A stretch of DNA of 64,000 nucleotides from Haliscomenobacteraceae bacterium (lineage in GTDB: Bacteria; Bacteroidota; Bacteroidia; Chitinophagales; Saprospiraceae), in the NCBI GenBank assembly GCA_947501115.1, contig CANMVX010000005.1, forward strand, positions 62,001-126,000, in the 5' to 3' direction. This document shows, piece by piece, positions 36,352 through 44,556 of this stretch (the stretch's first letter is position 1; each line of letters begins with the position of its first letter). The translations under genes were made by a program, and so were the position numbers. The notes beneath the pieces were generated by a model. The model ran no database searches and had not been told where the DNA came from. It was given only the letters and a program-made list of their open reading frames with translations.

Positions 36352-37383
36352 ATGATTAAAAAAAATTACTTCTTCTGGGGTTTACTACTTACCGCGACTT
36401 TAAGTGGCATGTTACTTATGTATCAGCTAGTGTATTCACCCGTTTTACCAGGATCTTTGCAGAGTAAGATTATTAGAATTCCTTCAGGTACAGACTTCCA
36501 AGGCCTATTATTATTGCTGGAAGAGGAGAAAATCCTGTCGAATACTAGTGTTTTTTCGATCCTTTCAGAAAAAATGAATTTTAAAGACGGAAAAATTAAA
36601 CCGGGACAATATAAAATAAACAAGGGTATTAATTTGATTCAATTAGTAAGAAAATTTCGTGCTGGAAATCAAGAACCTGTCAATGTCGTTTTGACCACCG
36701 AACGAATGCCTGAAAATGTAGCAGCAAAAGTTTCATCATTTATAGAACCTGATTCCATTTCATTAAATGATATTTTTAGCGGAAATGAAATCATAGGAAA
36801 AGAAGGATTTACCAAGGAGAATTTCCAAAGTTTATTTATTCCCAATACTTATCAGATGTATTGGAATACCTCTGCCCCGGCCTTTCTAAACCGTATGAAG
36901 TCAGAATATGATAAATTTTGGGCATCAAATCAACGTTTAAAAAAGGCAGCATCCCTCGCATTAACTCCGCAAGAGGTATATACCCTTGCCTCTATAGTTG
37001 AGAAAGAAACACAACAGAATATTGAAAAAAAGAGGATTGCCGGTGTTTATCTTAACAGACTCAAGATTGGAATGCCCTTACAAGCTGATCCTACGGCCGT
37101 TTTTGCCAGAAAAGATTTCTTAACCCGACGAGTGACGGATTTTCATACCAAGTTTGATTCCCCATATAATACTTATAAATATACAGGACTTCCTCCGGGA
37201 CCTATTACTATGAGTAGTATCTCAAGTATAGACGCTGTTTTAAATTACGAAAAACATAATTATTTATATTTTTGTGCGGTGGGTGATGAATCCGGTTTAC
37301 ATTCGTTTGCCACCGACCTATCTGAGCATAATCGAAATGCAAGGATATACAGAGATAATTTAATTCGCAGAGGCCTAAGATAA
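36352..37383 (+). CDS. mltG: Endolytic murein transglycosylase MltG
   Basis: This 343-residue inner-membrane enzyme cleaves nascent glycan strands and is thought to set chain length. An N-terminal membrane anchor (about 8-26) is followed by a LysM-like region (IRIPSGTDFQGLLLLLEEEKILS) and the YceG domain with the catalytic Glu in ASIVEKETQ, then IAGVYLNRLKIGMPLQADPT and YNTYKYTGLPPGPI. The ATG at 36352 is preferred over TTG at 36343. It precedes ddl by 10 bases, so both peptidoglycan genes are likely coexpressed. Confidence 0.95.
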   Translation: MIKKNYFFWGLLLTATLSGMLLMYQLVYSPVLPGSLQSKIIRIPSGTDFQGLLLLLEEEKILSNTSVFSILSEKMNFKDGKIKPGQYKINKGINLIQLVRKFRAGNQEPVNVVLTTERMPENVAAKVSSFIEPDSISLNDIFSGNEIIGKEGFTKENFQSLFIPNTYQMYWNTSAPAFLNRMKSEYDKFWASNQRLKKAASLALTPQEVYTLASIVEKETQQNIEKKRIAGVYLNRLKIGMPLQADPTAVFARKDFLTRRVTDFHTKFDSPYNTYKYTGLPPGPITMSSISSIDAVLNYEKHNYLYFCAVGDESGLHSFATDLSEHNRNARIYRDNLIRRGLR

Positions 37384-37393
37384 AGTCATTAAA

Positions 37394-38359
37394 ATGAAGA
37401 AAAATATTGCTATTGTAACTGGTGGAGATGTTGCAGAGAGAAATGTTTCATTGCAAAGTGCTAAAAATATTGCACTTGAAATGGATAAAAACAAATATAA
37501 CCTATTCATTATTGAATTAAATAAAGGAAAGTTTACCTTACAAGGAACGGAACATCTGATTGATTTGAATGATTTTTCATTAAGGACGGAAACGAATCAT
37601 ACAACCTTTGATTTAGTGTATTTAATGCTGCATGGTCATCCGGCTGAAGATGGAAATTTGCAAGGATACTTTAATTTGATTGGAATGCCCTTTACCGGTT
37701 GTAACCTTTTTACCAGTGCCATAACTTTTGGTAAGCAAGCAACCAAGGATATACTTAAAAAGTATCATATTCATATGGCAGAATCCATTTTATTAACGCA
37801 AAATACTACATGGAATGCCGAAGAACTGTTATCCTTAGGTTTACCTTTATTTGTCAAACCCAATAAAAATGGAAGTAGTTTTGGAGTAAGTAAAGTCAAA
37901 TCTAAAAATGAACTTTCTGAAGCCATTACCATGGCCTTTCAATATGATGACGAGGTAGTTGTTGAAGCATTTCTTTCGGGCCCTGAGTTTTCAAATGGGG
38001 TTTTCAGAAAAGATAATAGCGTTGAAGTTTTACCAATTACGGAAATAATTTCTGAAAATGAGTTTTTTGATTATAAGGCAAAATATGAAAACCAAAGTCA
38101 GGAAATTACTCCGGCCAGACTTCCGGACGATTTAACAGCTAAATGCAAAGCTCAAACTAAGCTAATTTACGAAGTATTGGGTTGTAGAGGAGTTGTGCGC
38201 GTAGATTCAATTTGTGTTGACGGTACTTTTTATTTTCTTGAGGTAAACACCATTCCGGGAATGTCTAATGCAAGCATAATTCCCAAACAAGTCAAATCAC
38301 AGGGAATGACTGTATCAGCGTTGCTTGACCATGTAATAGATGAAGCATTAAACGCCTGA
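37394..38359 (+). CDS. ddl: D-alanine--D-alanine ligase
   Basis: This 321-residue ATP-grasp enzyme joins two D-alanines for the peptidoglycan stem. Motifs: VTGGDVAERNVSLQSA (glycine loop), LMLHGHPAEDGNLQGYF, LPLFVKPNKNGSSFGVSKV (ATP-lysine and Ser loop), EAFLSGPEFSNGVF, and the metal residues in VRVDSICVDG and FLEVNTIPGM. The length is typical. It follows mltG by 10 bases and ends before a strong inverted repeat. Confidence 0.96.
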   Translation: MKKNIAIVTGGDVAERNVSLQSAKNIALEMDKNKYNLFIIELNKGKFTLQGTEHLIDLNDFSLRTETNHTTFDLVYLMLHGHPAEDGNLQGYFNLIGMPFTGCNLFTSAITFGKQATKDILKKYHIHMAESILLTQNTTWNAEELLSLGLPLFVKPNKNGSSFGVSKVKSKNELSEAITMAFQYDDEVVVEAFLSGPEFSNGVFRKDNSVEVLPITEIISENEFFDYKAKYENQSQEITPARLPDDLTAKCKAQTKLIYEVLGCRGVVRVDSICVDGTFYFLEVNTIPGMSNASIIPKQVKSQGMTVSALLDHVIDEALNA

Positions 38360-38393
38360 TTTTCACAAATATATAGTCGTAAGAATGCTACTT

Positions 38394-38442
38394 TTTTCAG
38401 CAAATGCCCAAAGTTTACAGAACTTCAGGCATTTGCTGAAAA
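38394..38442. terminator. 15-bp perfect hairpin between convergent ddl and lipoprotein genes
   Basis: TTTTCAGCAAATGCC (38394-38408) pairs exactly with GGCATTTGCTGAAAA (38428-38442); the 19-base loop holds an extra AAGTT/AACTT pairing. It is in the 134-base gap between convergent genes and is best read as a bidirectional terminator, although no U-tract follows on either strand. The rest of this gap shows nothing else. Confidence 0.6.
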
Positions 38443-38493
38443 TACCTAGGTTATATTTTATAATTCGTGACTTACCTTATATCGATACGCTGA

Positions 38494-39039
38494 TTATCTG
38501 CCCATTTGTTCACGAGTAGGTTTCGTAAGCATTTTCATAACCTTAGCTAAACCTGATTCACCATCGGGAGGATCTAATTGCTTCACCCAGGACATATTAT
38601 AACCGCTCGTTCCCTGAATTTCAAAACCAACATCCCATAAATCGTTTACAGCTGAATCAAAATAAATGTATTTAAAAACTTTGCCTGGCTGATGTTCACT
38701 GGGACGACTTGAAATATACCAGTTTCCATTATCAAAAGTTTCTTGAAACTGCCCTTTTGAATAGGTGCCATTCGGGTTAAATTTGTACCAGGTGCCAACA
38801 AAATTTGGTCCAACACCTACCTTTTCTGGAATCACATAAAACTCATACACCCAATAATCTGTGAGAAGTAAATCTGTTTCTTTAAATTTTTCCGGGATAG
38901 CAGGTGTTCCAATACTACCCAAAGAGGGTTTTGCATCAACAGAGGAATCACCGCTCTTACTTACCTTACTATTTGGTTGACAAGAAAATGTTACCATTAG
39001 AATAAACGTAAGCTGTAGTAGAAATTTAGTCATGTTCAT
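38494..39039 (-). CDS. Small lipoprotein, lipocalin-like
   Basis: This 181-residue lipoprotein has the lipobox VTFSC (Cys20) and, after a Ser-rich linker, a small beta-rich domain (LLTDYWVYEFYVIPE, FVGTWYKFNPNGTYSKG, NGNWYISS, YNMSWVKQL), a pattern seen in Bacteroidota lipocalin-like lipoproteins. A second ATG at 39033 is possible. No function can be assigned. A -7-like element (TAATTTTG, 39064-39057) is 17 bases upstream, so it may be transcribed separately from the HAD-like gene upstream. Confidence 0.6.
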   Translation of the reverse strand: MNMTKFLLQLTFILMVTFSCQPNSKVSKSGDSSVDAKPSLGSIGTPAIPEKFKETDLLLTDYWVYEFYVIPEKVGVGPNFVGTWYKFNPNGTYSKGQFQETFDNGNWYISSRPSEHQPGKVFKYIYFDSAVNDLWDVGFEIQGTSGYNMSWVKQLDPPDGESGLAKVMKMLTKPTREQMGR

Positions 39040-39056
39040 AAAAGATTAATTTAACA

Positions 39057-39064
39057 CAAAATTA
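39057..39064 (-). promoter_or_regulatory. -7 element TAATTTTG before the lipocalin-like gene
   Basis: Read on the minus strand, TAATTTTG fits TAnnTTTG and ends 17 bases before the ATG at 39039. It overlaps the gap and the extreme end of the upstream HAD-like gene is at 39067. Confidence 0.35.
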
Positions 39065-39066
39065 GG

Positions 39067-39558
39067 CTAAATTTGACTAATATTTGTAACGGAGGCTATC
39101 AAATGATTAAATTTAAGGGAAGAAAAATCAGTAACATGGTGAATATGGGAAATTTCAATAGGTTTTGAACCAACACAAACTATATTATAAGGTTCGAGTA
39201 AATTTAAATCCTCTGATACCTCGGATGATATAAAAACTATTAATTCTTTTGGGGATAATTGAAGAGAAGTCGCAGCGAATGCGTAAATGTTTGTTGATGT
39301 ATTTAAACTATCATTTTTATTACCTATAAAGTAATTGTTTATTAAATGAGTAATTCTAAGTCTGTCTAAAATTTCCTTTAATAAAGGATTATGAGAAATA
39401 ACAGCTATTTGGATCCCCTTGTTTTTCAACTCCTTCAAAAAAACTAAAAAACCATCCATTAAATGATCTGGGGTAATTAATTTAGGTACCAGGTCATCAA
39501 CATTTGAAACTTCTTTTAATACAACATCTATTAAATTAAAAATACATCCTTTTATCAT
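39067..39558 (-). CDS. Degenerate HAD-fold protein (beta-phosphoglucomutase-like, catalytic Asp lost)
   Basis: This 163-residue protein follows the HAD/beta-phosphoglucomutase core: the first strand IKGCIFNLIDVV, GFLVFLKELKNKGIQIAVISHNP (motif II region), PKELIVFISSEVSEDL (motif IV region) and a C-terminal FSSLKFN. The motif I Asp residues of IFDLDG are Asn8 and Ile10, the motif III Lys (SKP) is missing, and the ED pair of motif IV reads IS. The cap domain is also reduced (163 against about 220 residues). It cannot be a normal phosphotransferase; a binding or structural role is likely. It is followed by the lipocalin-like gene in the same orientation. Confidence 0.7.
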   Translation of the reverse strand: MIKGCIFNLIDVVLKEVSNVDDLVPKLITPDHLMDGFLVFLKELKNKGIQIAVISHNPLLKEILDRLRITHLINNYFIGNKNDSLNTSTNIYAFAATSLQLSPKELIVFISSEVSEDLNLLEPYNIVCVGSKPIEISHIHHVTDFSSLKFNHLIASVTNISQI

Positions 39559-39620
39559 AAAAAAGTTTATTTTATTCCGAAATATATTAAAATTATTGAA
39601 AAATATACCTAATTTTATAC

Positions 39621-39667
39621 AATTAAAAGAGGAATTTAAGTTTTTAATTTAAATCCTACTCTTAATT
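39621..39667. repeat. Imperfect inverted repeat in the DUF1800 upstream region
   Basis: Arms 39621-39639 and 39649-39667 pair over 19 positions with three mismatches and one G-T pair, with a nine-base loop. It lies between the divergent HAD-like gene and the DUF1800 gene and could act as an operator or leader hairpin for the latter. Confidence 0.3.
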
Positions 39668-39715
39668 TAGATAATTGATACATTGCACTCTATATTTCTC
39701 TTAAAATTAAGCCAA

Positions 39716-41326
39716 ATGAAATCTACGCAAGAAGAAGAATCAGGTGCTTCTTTGAACCCATATTCAGGAAAATGGGGAAAAGGAGAAGCATTGCATTTAC
39801 TCAGAAGAGCTACTATTGGACCTAATGCTGAGTCAATGAATACAGTTATTTCAAAAGGATTAAAAAGGTCTTTAGATATACTTTTTGAGGACCTGCCAGA
39901 TGTACCACAACCGATTAATTATATTTTTGAAACTGACCCTCATGTACCTATGGGTTCCTCTTGGGTAAATGCACCTTATAACGATACCCAGGATAGTATA
40001 AATTATAGAACCTCGAGTCTTCGGGCCTGGAATGCGGAGGTTCTTTTAACAGAAGGATTATCCATCAGGGAAAAAATAACGCTATTTTGGCATAATCATT
40101 TTCCTATTGATCTTGGCACAGTTTCTGATCCAAAATACATGTATGATTACATTCGATTATTAAGAAATAATGGTCTGAAGAATTTTAAGAATCTTGTATA
40201 TCTGATAACTACCAATCCGGCAATGTTAAGGTATTTAAATGGTAATCAGAACTCAAAAGGCTCTCCTAATGAAAATTTTGCCAGAGAACTTCTAGAATTA
40301 TTTACCATTGGGAAAGGAGCCATAGCAGGACCGGGAGATTACACAAATTACACGGAAGTTGATATCAAGGAAATGGCAAAATGCTTAACTGGCTGGACAG
40401 ATCAGGGTTATTATTCAAGAACGGCTACGGTTATACAAAGTAGTTTTAATGTCAATAGACATGATTCTACTACAAAACAACTATCCAATAGATTTAATTC
40501 AATAAAGATTGTTAATGAAAACGAAAATGAGTATAAAACCTTAATTAATATCATTTTCACAAAACCAGAAGTTGCTAAATTTATCTGTCGAAAATTATAC
40601 AGATATTTTGTTTATTACAAAATTAGTGCCGATGTAGAAATGAATATTATCCAACCTTTGTCGGAATTATTTATTGCAGAAAAATTTGAAATTAAACCAG
40701 TCTTAAGGGCTTTATTGAACAGTGAGCATTTCTTCGATATTGCAAATCGGGGAAATATGATAAAAAATCCCATAGATTTTAGTATTGGTTTATTGAGACA
40801 AACGCAATTTGTTTTACCTACCGATAATAACAAAAGAACCCTTTCACTTCAATCTATTATTCGAAATATTGGTGGTCAACAAATGGAATATTTTTATCCA
40901 CCAGATGTATCAGGTTGGAAAGCTTATTACCAGGAACCTAGTTTTTATAGAATTTGGATTAATGCTACCACTCTAAATGCCAGAATGAGTTATACCAATT
41001 CATTAGCAGGAAATGGATTAACATACAATACCATTAAATATCAAATAGATGTTTTGGCACTAATTGGTAGAATGAAGAAGGTAAAAGATCCTAATCTTCT
41101 TATCAAGGAACTAGGCGAATTTTTATTCCCTTTCGGATTAACACAAAATCAGATTAATGACCTTAAAACACTTATCCTTCCCGGGGCACCTGACTATGAG
41201 TGGGAGGAACAATATGAAGCCTATTTAAAAAATCCAACGAATGTTCCCATTAAGGCAGCATTAGAAACGAAAGTAAGGAATCTCATTAAGGCCATGTTAA
41301 CTATGCCTGAAAATTATTTAAGCTAG
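39716..41326 (+). CDS. DUF1800 family protein
   Basis: This 536-residue protein is of unknown biochemistry. Family marks are HLLRRATIGPNAE at the start, the His-containing FWHNHFPI block, ENFARELLELFTIGKG, KCLTGWT, and YPPDVSGWKAY. The ATG at 39716 is preferred over a TTG 33 bases upstream. It has no obvious signal peptide, while its neighbour has one. DUF1800 and DUF1501 genes are regularly adjacent across bacteria, here five bases apart (a TAGTACAATG join), so the products are expected to act together, probably in the cell envelope. Confidence 0.85.
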   Translation: MKSTQEEESGASLNPYSGKWGKGEALHLLRRATIGPNAESMNTVISKGLKRSLDILFEDLPDVPQPINYIFETDPHVPMGSSWVNAPYNDTQDSINYRTSSLRAWNAEVLLTEGLSIREKITLFWHNHFPIDLGTVSDPKYMYDYIRLLRNNGLKNFKNLVYLITTNPAMLRYLNGNQNSKGSPNENFARELLELFTIGKGAIAGPGDYTNYTEVDIKEMAKCLTGWTDQGYYSRTATVIQSSFNVNRHDSTTKQLSNRFNSIKIVNENENEYKTLINIIFTKPEVAKFICRKLYRYFVYYKISADVEMNIIQPLSELFIAEKFEIKPVLRALLNSEHFFDIANRGNMIKNPIDFSIGLLRQTQFVLPTDNNKRTLSLQSIIRNIGGQQMEYFYPPDVSGWKAYYQEPSFYRIWINATTLNARMSYTNSLAGNGLTYNTIKYQIDVLALIGRMKKVKDPNLLIKELGEFLFPFGLTQNQINDLKTLILPGAPDYEWEEQYEAYLKNPTNVPIKAALETKVRNLIKAMLTMPENYLS

Positions 41327-41330
41327 TACA

Positions 41331-42890
41331 ATGATGAACAGAAGACATTTTATAAAAAAGTCAGGCGTTAGTTTGACTATACCATTCCTAATCAATGGCC
41401 TGGATATATTTGCCCAAGCTGAGTCGCCCTTTTTATCAGGAATGGACCCTTTTGATGATAAAATATTGATATTGATTCAGATGAATGGCGGGAACGATGG
41501 TTTGAATATGGTCATTCCTATCGATCAATATGAAGGACTTATGCGTGTCAGATCTAATATTGCTCTACCCGAGTCAAAAGTTCTTAAACTTACTGATAAA
41601 TTAGGACTACATAGCAGGATGACAGGCCTTGCCACTTTGTATAAGGAAGAGAAACTTGGTGTTTTACAAAGCGTCGGGTATCCTAATCAAAATAGATCTC
41701 ACTTTAGGTCAACAGATATTTGGAATAGTGCCTCCACATCAAATGAGTATATAAACTCCGGATGGATTGGAAGATTCTTAGATTCAAAATATCCAGGATT
41801 TCCAGAAAAATATCCTTCTATTGAATATCCTGATCCATTTGCATTAACTATTGGTAGCACTGTTTCTCAAACATGTGAGGGTTCCTCGGGGAATTTTGGT
41901 ATCGCGGTAAATGACCCCAAAAACCTAAGAGCGTTAGCAGAAAATGACGCTGAAAACTTTGAATCAATATCTTATGGTGAAGAGTTGAAATATCTGCAAA
42001 AATCAATTCTTCAAACAAATGCTTATTCGAAATTAATTCAAAAGGCGGCAGAAAAAGGCAAAAATTTAGCTACATATCCTACCAATAATAGCCTGGCTAC
42101 TCAATTAAAATCTATCGCTTTACTTATATCAGGGGGATTAAAAAGTAAGGTATATATAGCTAGAATTGGTGGTTTTGATACCCATGCAAATCAGACCATA
42201 GCTACCGATAACACTACAGGTACCCATGCTGAATTACTTGGCAGTTTATCGACAGCCATTGAAGCGTTCCAAAAAGATCTCGAACTGTTAAATCTCTCAA
42301 ATAGAGTCGTAGGAATGACATATTCTGAATTTGGTAGACAAATTCAGTCTAATAATAGTGGTGGTACAGATCACGGTAATGCTGCACCTTTATTTTTATT
42401 TGGTACTTGTGTTCAAAATAGAATAACTGGAGAAAATGTACAGATTCCCAATCCAGTACCCTCTCAAGCGGGTGTTTCTATGCAGATAGATTTTAGAAAT
42501 ATCTATGGTTCTATCTTGGTAGATTGGTTTGGGGTAAAAGAAAACGAAGTTAAACAGCTTATATTTAATGATTTTGTTAAGCTTCCAATTATTAAGAATT
42601 GTCAAACGGCCACACCCGTAACTGAAGTTCTTTTACCTATGTTTGTCGAGCTATATCCTAATCCTACCTGGGGACCAATAAATCTTACTTTTCAATCTGT
42701 TGGAGGAGATTGCTACCTGCATTTGATGAATGGTCAGGGACAAACCATCAAGCAGCAAAAATGGAATGGTATGTTTTCTGGGGAGCAGAATTTACAAATG
42801 GATGTAAGTGATTTGTCAAATGGCATTTATTTTGTGCACATTAGGCAAGGCTTACAACACAAAACCATGCAGGTAGTTTTACAACGGTAA
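41331..42890 (+). CDS. DUF1501 family protein with twin-arginine signal and T9SS tail
   Basis: This 519-residue exported protein begins MMNRRHFIKKSGVS, a Tat-type twin-arginine motif followed by a hydrophobic segment. The DUF1501 core (about 35-425) carries QMNGGNDGLN and, later, IGGFDTHANQ and a TYSEFGRQ...GTDHGNAAP block related to alkaline-phosphatase/sulfatase folds. The last about 80 residues form a type A T9SS domain (ELYPNPTWGPINL...LSNGIYFVHI...TMQVVLQR). It therefore combines Tat export with T9SS surface delivery. No activity is proven for DUF1501. It forms a unit with the DUF1800 gene. Confidence 0.85.
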   Translation: MMNRRHFIKKSGVSLTIPFLINGLDIFAQAESPFLSGMDPFDDKILILIQMNGGNDGLNMVIPIDQYEGLMRVRSNIALPESKVLKLTDKLGLHSRMTGLATLYKEEKLGVLQSVGYPNQNRSHFRSTDIWNSASTSNEYINSGWIGRFLDSKYPGFPEKYPSIEYPDPFALTIGSTVSQTCEGSSGNFGIAVNDPKNLRALAENDAENFESISYGEELKYLQKSILQTNAYSKLIQKAAEKGKNLATYPTNNSLATQLKSIALLISGGLKSKVYIARIGGFDTHANQTIATDNTTGTHAELLGSLSTAIEAFQKDLELLNLSNRVVGMTYSEFGRQIQSNNSGGTDHGNAAPLFLFGTCVQNRITGENVQIPNPVPSQAGVSMQIDFRNIYGSILVDWFGVKENEVKQLIFNDFVKLPIIKNCQTATPVTEVLLPMFVELYPNPTWGPINLTFQSVGGDCYLHLMNGQGQTIKQQKWNGMFSGEQNLQMDVSDLSNGIYFVHIRQGLQHKTMQVVLQR

Positions 42891-42891
42891 C

Positions 42892-44082
42892 CTAGGAAGG
42901 AAGGCTTATTTTACCCATACAAACGGAAGGGTTATCACCATAAAGTGTATTGCCACCGGACATCGTCTCATTTGCTAATACAGCGAAAAGAACGGCCTCC
43001 TTGGCATCACCGGGAATACCTAAAATAGATGGATTCATGAAATTTGAACCTGGTAAAAGTCTGTGAATATGAGACATAAGGAACTTATTATGACAGCCAC
43101 CTCCGCTAGCAAATTTCCTGGTATCCTTCCAATTTGGCACTTCCCTTTTTATGCAATCAGTGATTGTTTCAGCAGTTAGCAGGGTTAAAGTAGCTAATAA
43201 GTCTTGAGGATTTAGAACGATGCCTAAATTTTCTTTACTCATAGTCATAAGCAATGAGTATTCAAATAATTCCGGCCCCGTTGTTTTTGGTATAGCTTCA
43301 CTAAAAAAGGGCAAACCTTTCCAAAGGTTTAATACTTCATAATTTATTTTCCCTGACGAAGCAATTTCTCCATCCTCATCAAAGGCCAGATGAGGATAAA
43401 ACTTTTTTACAACAGCATCTAAAAGAGTATTACCCGGACCGGTATCTGTTACTAAAGCCCCATCAAAATTATCTGTACCGGGTAAATAGGTGAAATTGGA
43501 AATACCACCAATATTTAACAAAATGGTAGGTACATCAATTTCGTTAAAAAGTAAACAATCGCCATATAAAGCTAATGGCGCCCCTTCTCCACCTGCGGCA
43601 ATGTGCTTCTGTCTAAAGTCACTAACAGTGATAATACCCGTATGAACGGCAATATGATCTCCATCACCTATTTGAAAAGTTGCATTCCCAAATTCCTTGT
43701 TTTTATGAAGTCTGAAAGGCAAATGAAAAACAGTTTGACCATGACTTGCTATAATATCAATTTCAGACGGTTTTATTTTCCATTCCCTGAGAGTGTCTAA
43801 AATCATTTCAGAATGAATCTTTGCTAACCATGGATTTACAAGAGTTAATACTTCAAATGAAATATTTTTTTTTGCAAAAACTGCAAGGATATTATCCTTA
43901 ATTTGATGAGTGTAACTAACGGTTTTGAAGTGCTTAACTTCTACTTTAGTTTGAACCCCAGCGCCAGTAATTTGACAAAGAGCAATATCCAAACCATCTA
44001 AGGAAGTCCCTGACATCAGACCTATGATCCATCTTTTATCTGAAGCGGCTATTTTATATAACTTTTCAATTTGCGCATTCAT
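42892..44082 (-). CDS. anmK: Anhydro-N-acetylmuramic acid kinase AnmK
   Basis: This 396-residue sugar kinase hydrolyses the 1,6-anhydro ring and phosphorylates 1,6-anhydro-MurNAc from cell-wall recycling to MurNAc-6-phosphate. Visible motifs are WIIGLMSGTSLDGLDIALC (N-terminal ATP loop), DIIASHGQTVFHLP, ISNFTYLPG and FASGGGCHNKFLM. The length fits. It is the last gene of a minus-strand operon (44556 stop side gap nine bases). Confidence 0.95.
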   Translation of the reverse strand: MNAQIEKLYKIAASDKRWIIGLMSGTSLDGLDIALCQITGAGVQTKVEVKHFKTVSYTHQIKDNILAVFAKKNISFEVLTLVNPWLAKIHSEMILDTLREWKIKPSEIDIIASHGQTVFHLPFRLHKNKEFGNATFQIGDGDHIAVHTGIITVSDFRQKHIAAGGEGAPLALYGDCLLFNEIDVPTILLNIGGISNFTYLPGTDNFDGALVTDTGPGNTLLDAVVKKFYPHLAFDEDGEIASSGKINYEVLNLWKGLPFFSEAIPKTTGPELFEYSLLMTMSKENLGIVLNPQDLLATLTLLTAETITDCIKREVPNWKDTRKFASGGGCHNKFLMSHIHRLLPGSNFMNPSILGIPGDAKEAVLFAVLANETMSGGNTLYGDNPSVCMGKISLPS

Positions 44083-44091
44083 AAGGTAACA

Positions 44092-44556
44092 TTAAATGAT
44101 AGGATAAACGGGAAAACCAGTGAGAAAAGTAAAACCATTATTATCTTTATCTATCATAAAACAACTGGTCTTTGAACCATTCGTAACGGCAATATAAGGT
44201 GCTTTTAACTCAATATTATATACAGCGGCTTGGTATATAACAACTTCTGTTAAAGAGATATTAGGAGATTTACATTCTATCAACAAAAATGGCTTCATGG
44301 AATAGTCGAAAATTAGGATATCCCACCTGCCCTTTTTGAGACCTTTAGATACCCCTTTCTCAATAGAAAAATGATTTAATGGAAAATGAAGCACTTTAGA
44401 CAAATACAAGACCATTAACTGCCTGACCCATTCTTCAGGCTGGAGAATAAGCCATTTTTTTCTTACAGTATCAAAAATTTCATTTCCCTGTGGCTTTTTT
44501 CTAATTTTAATAAAGGGCTGAACCTGAAGTAAATCTATATCAAGCCATACACTCAT
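44092..44556 (-). CDS. Standalone HsdR N-terminal-like nuclease-fold protein
   Basis: This 154-residue protein matches the small stand-alone proteins annotated as type I restriction HsdR N-terminal domain. A PD-(D/E)xK-like core can be read: GRWDILIF (Asp), LLIECKSP (Glu-x-Lys) and a following helix with Tyr. There is no helicase or methylase gene, so it is not a restriction system; the family is found conserved beside DNA-replication or house-keeping genes in Bacteroidota. It overlaps the Omp28-like gene by four bases. Function is unknown; a DNA-related nuclease is inferred. Confidence 0.75.
   Translation of the reverse strand: MSVWLDIDLLQVQPFIKIRKKPQGNEIFDTVRKKWLILQPEEWVRQLMVLYLSKVLHFPLNHFSIEKGVSKGLKKGRWDILIFDYSMKPFLLIECKSPNISLTEVVIYQAAVYNIELKAPYIAVTNGSKTSCFMIDKDNNGFTFLTGFPVYPII

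Noticed and set aside
44092-44556. Type I restriction system
   Set aside because: Only a short HsdR N-terminal-like protein is present; there is no helicase, methylase or specificity subunit nearby.
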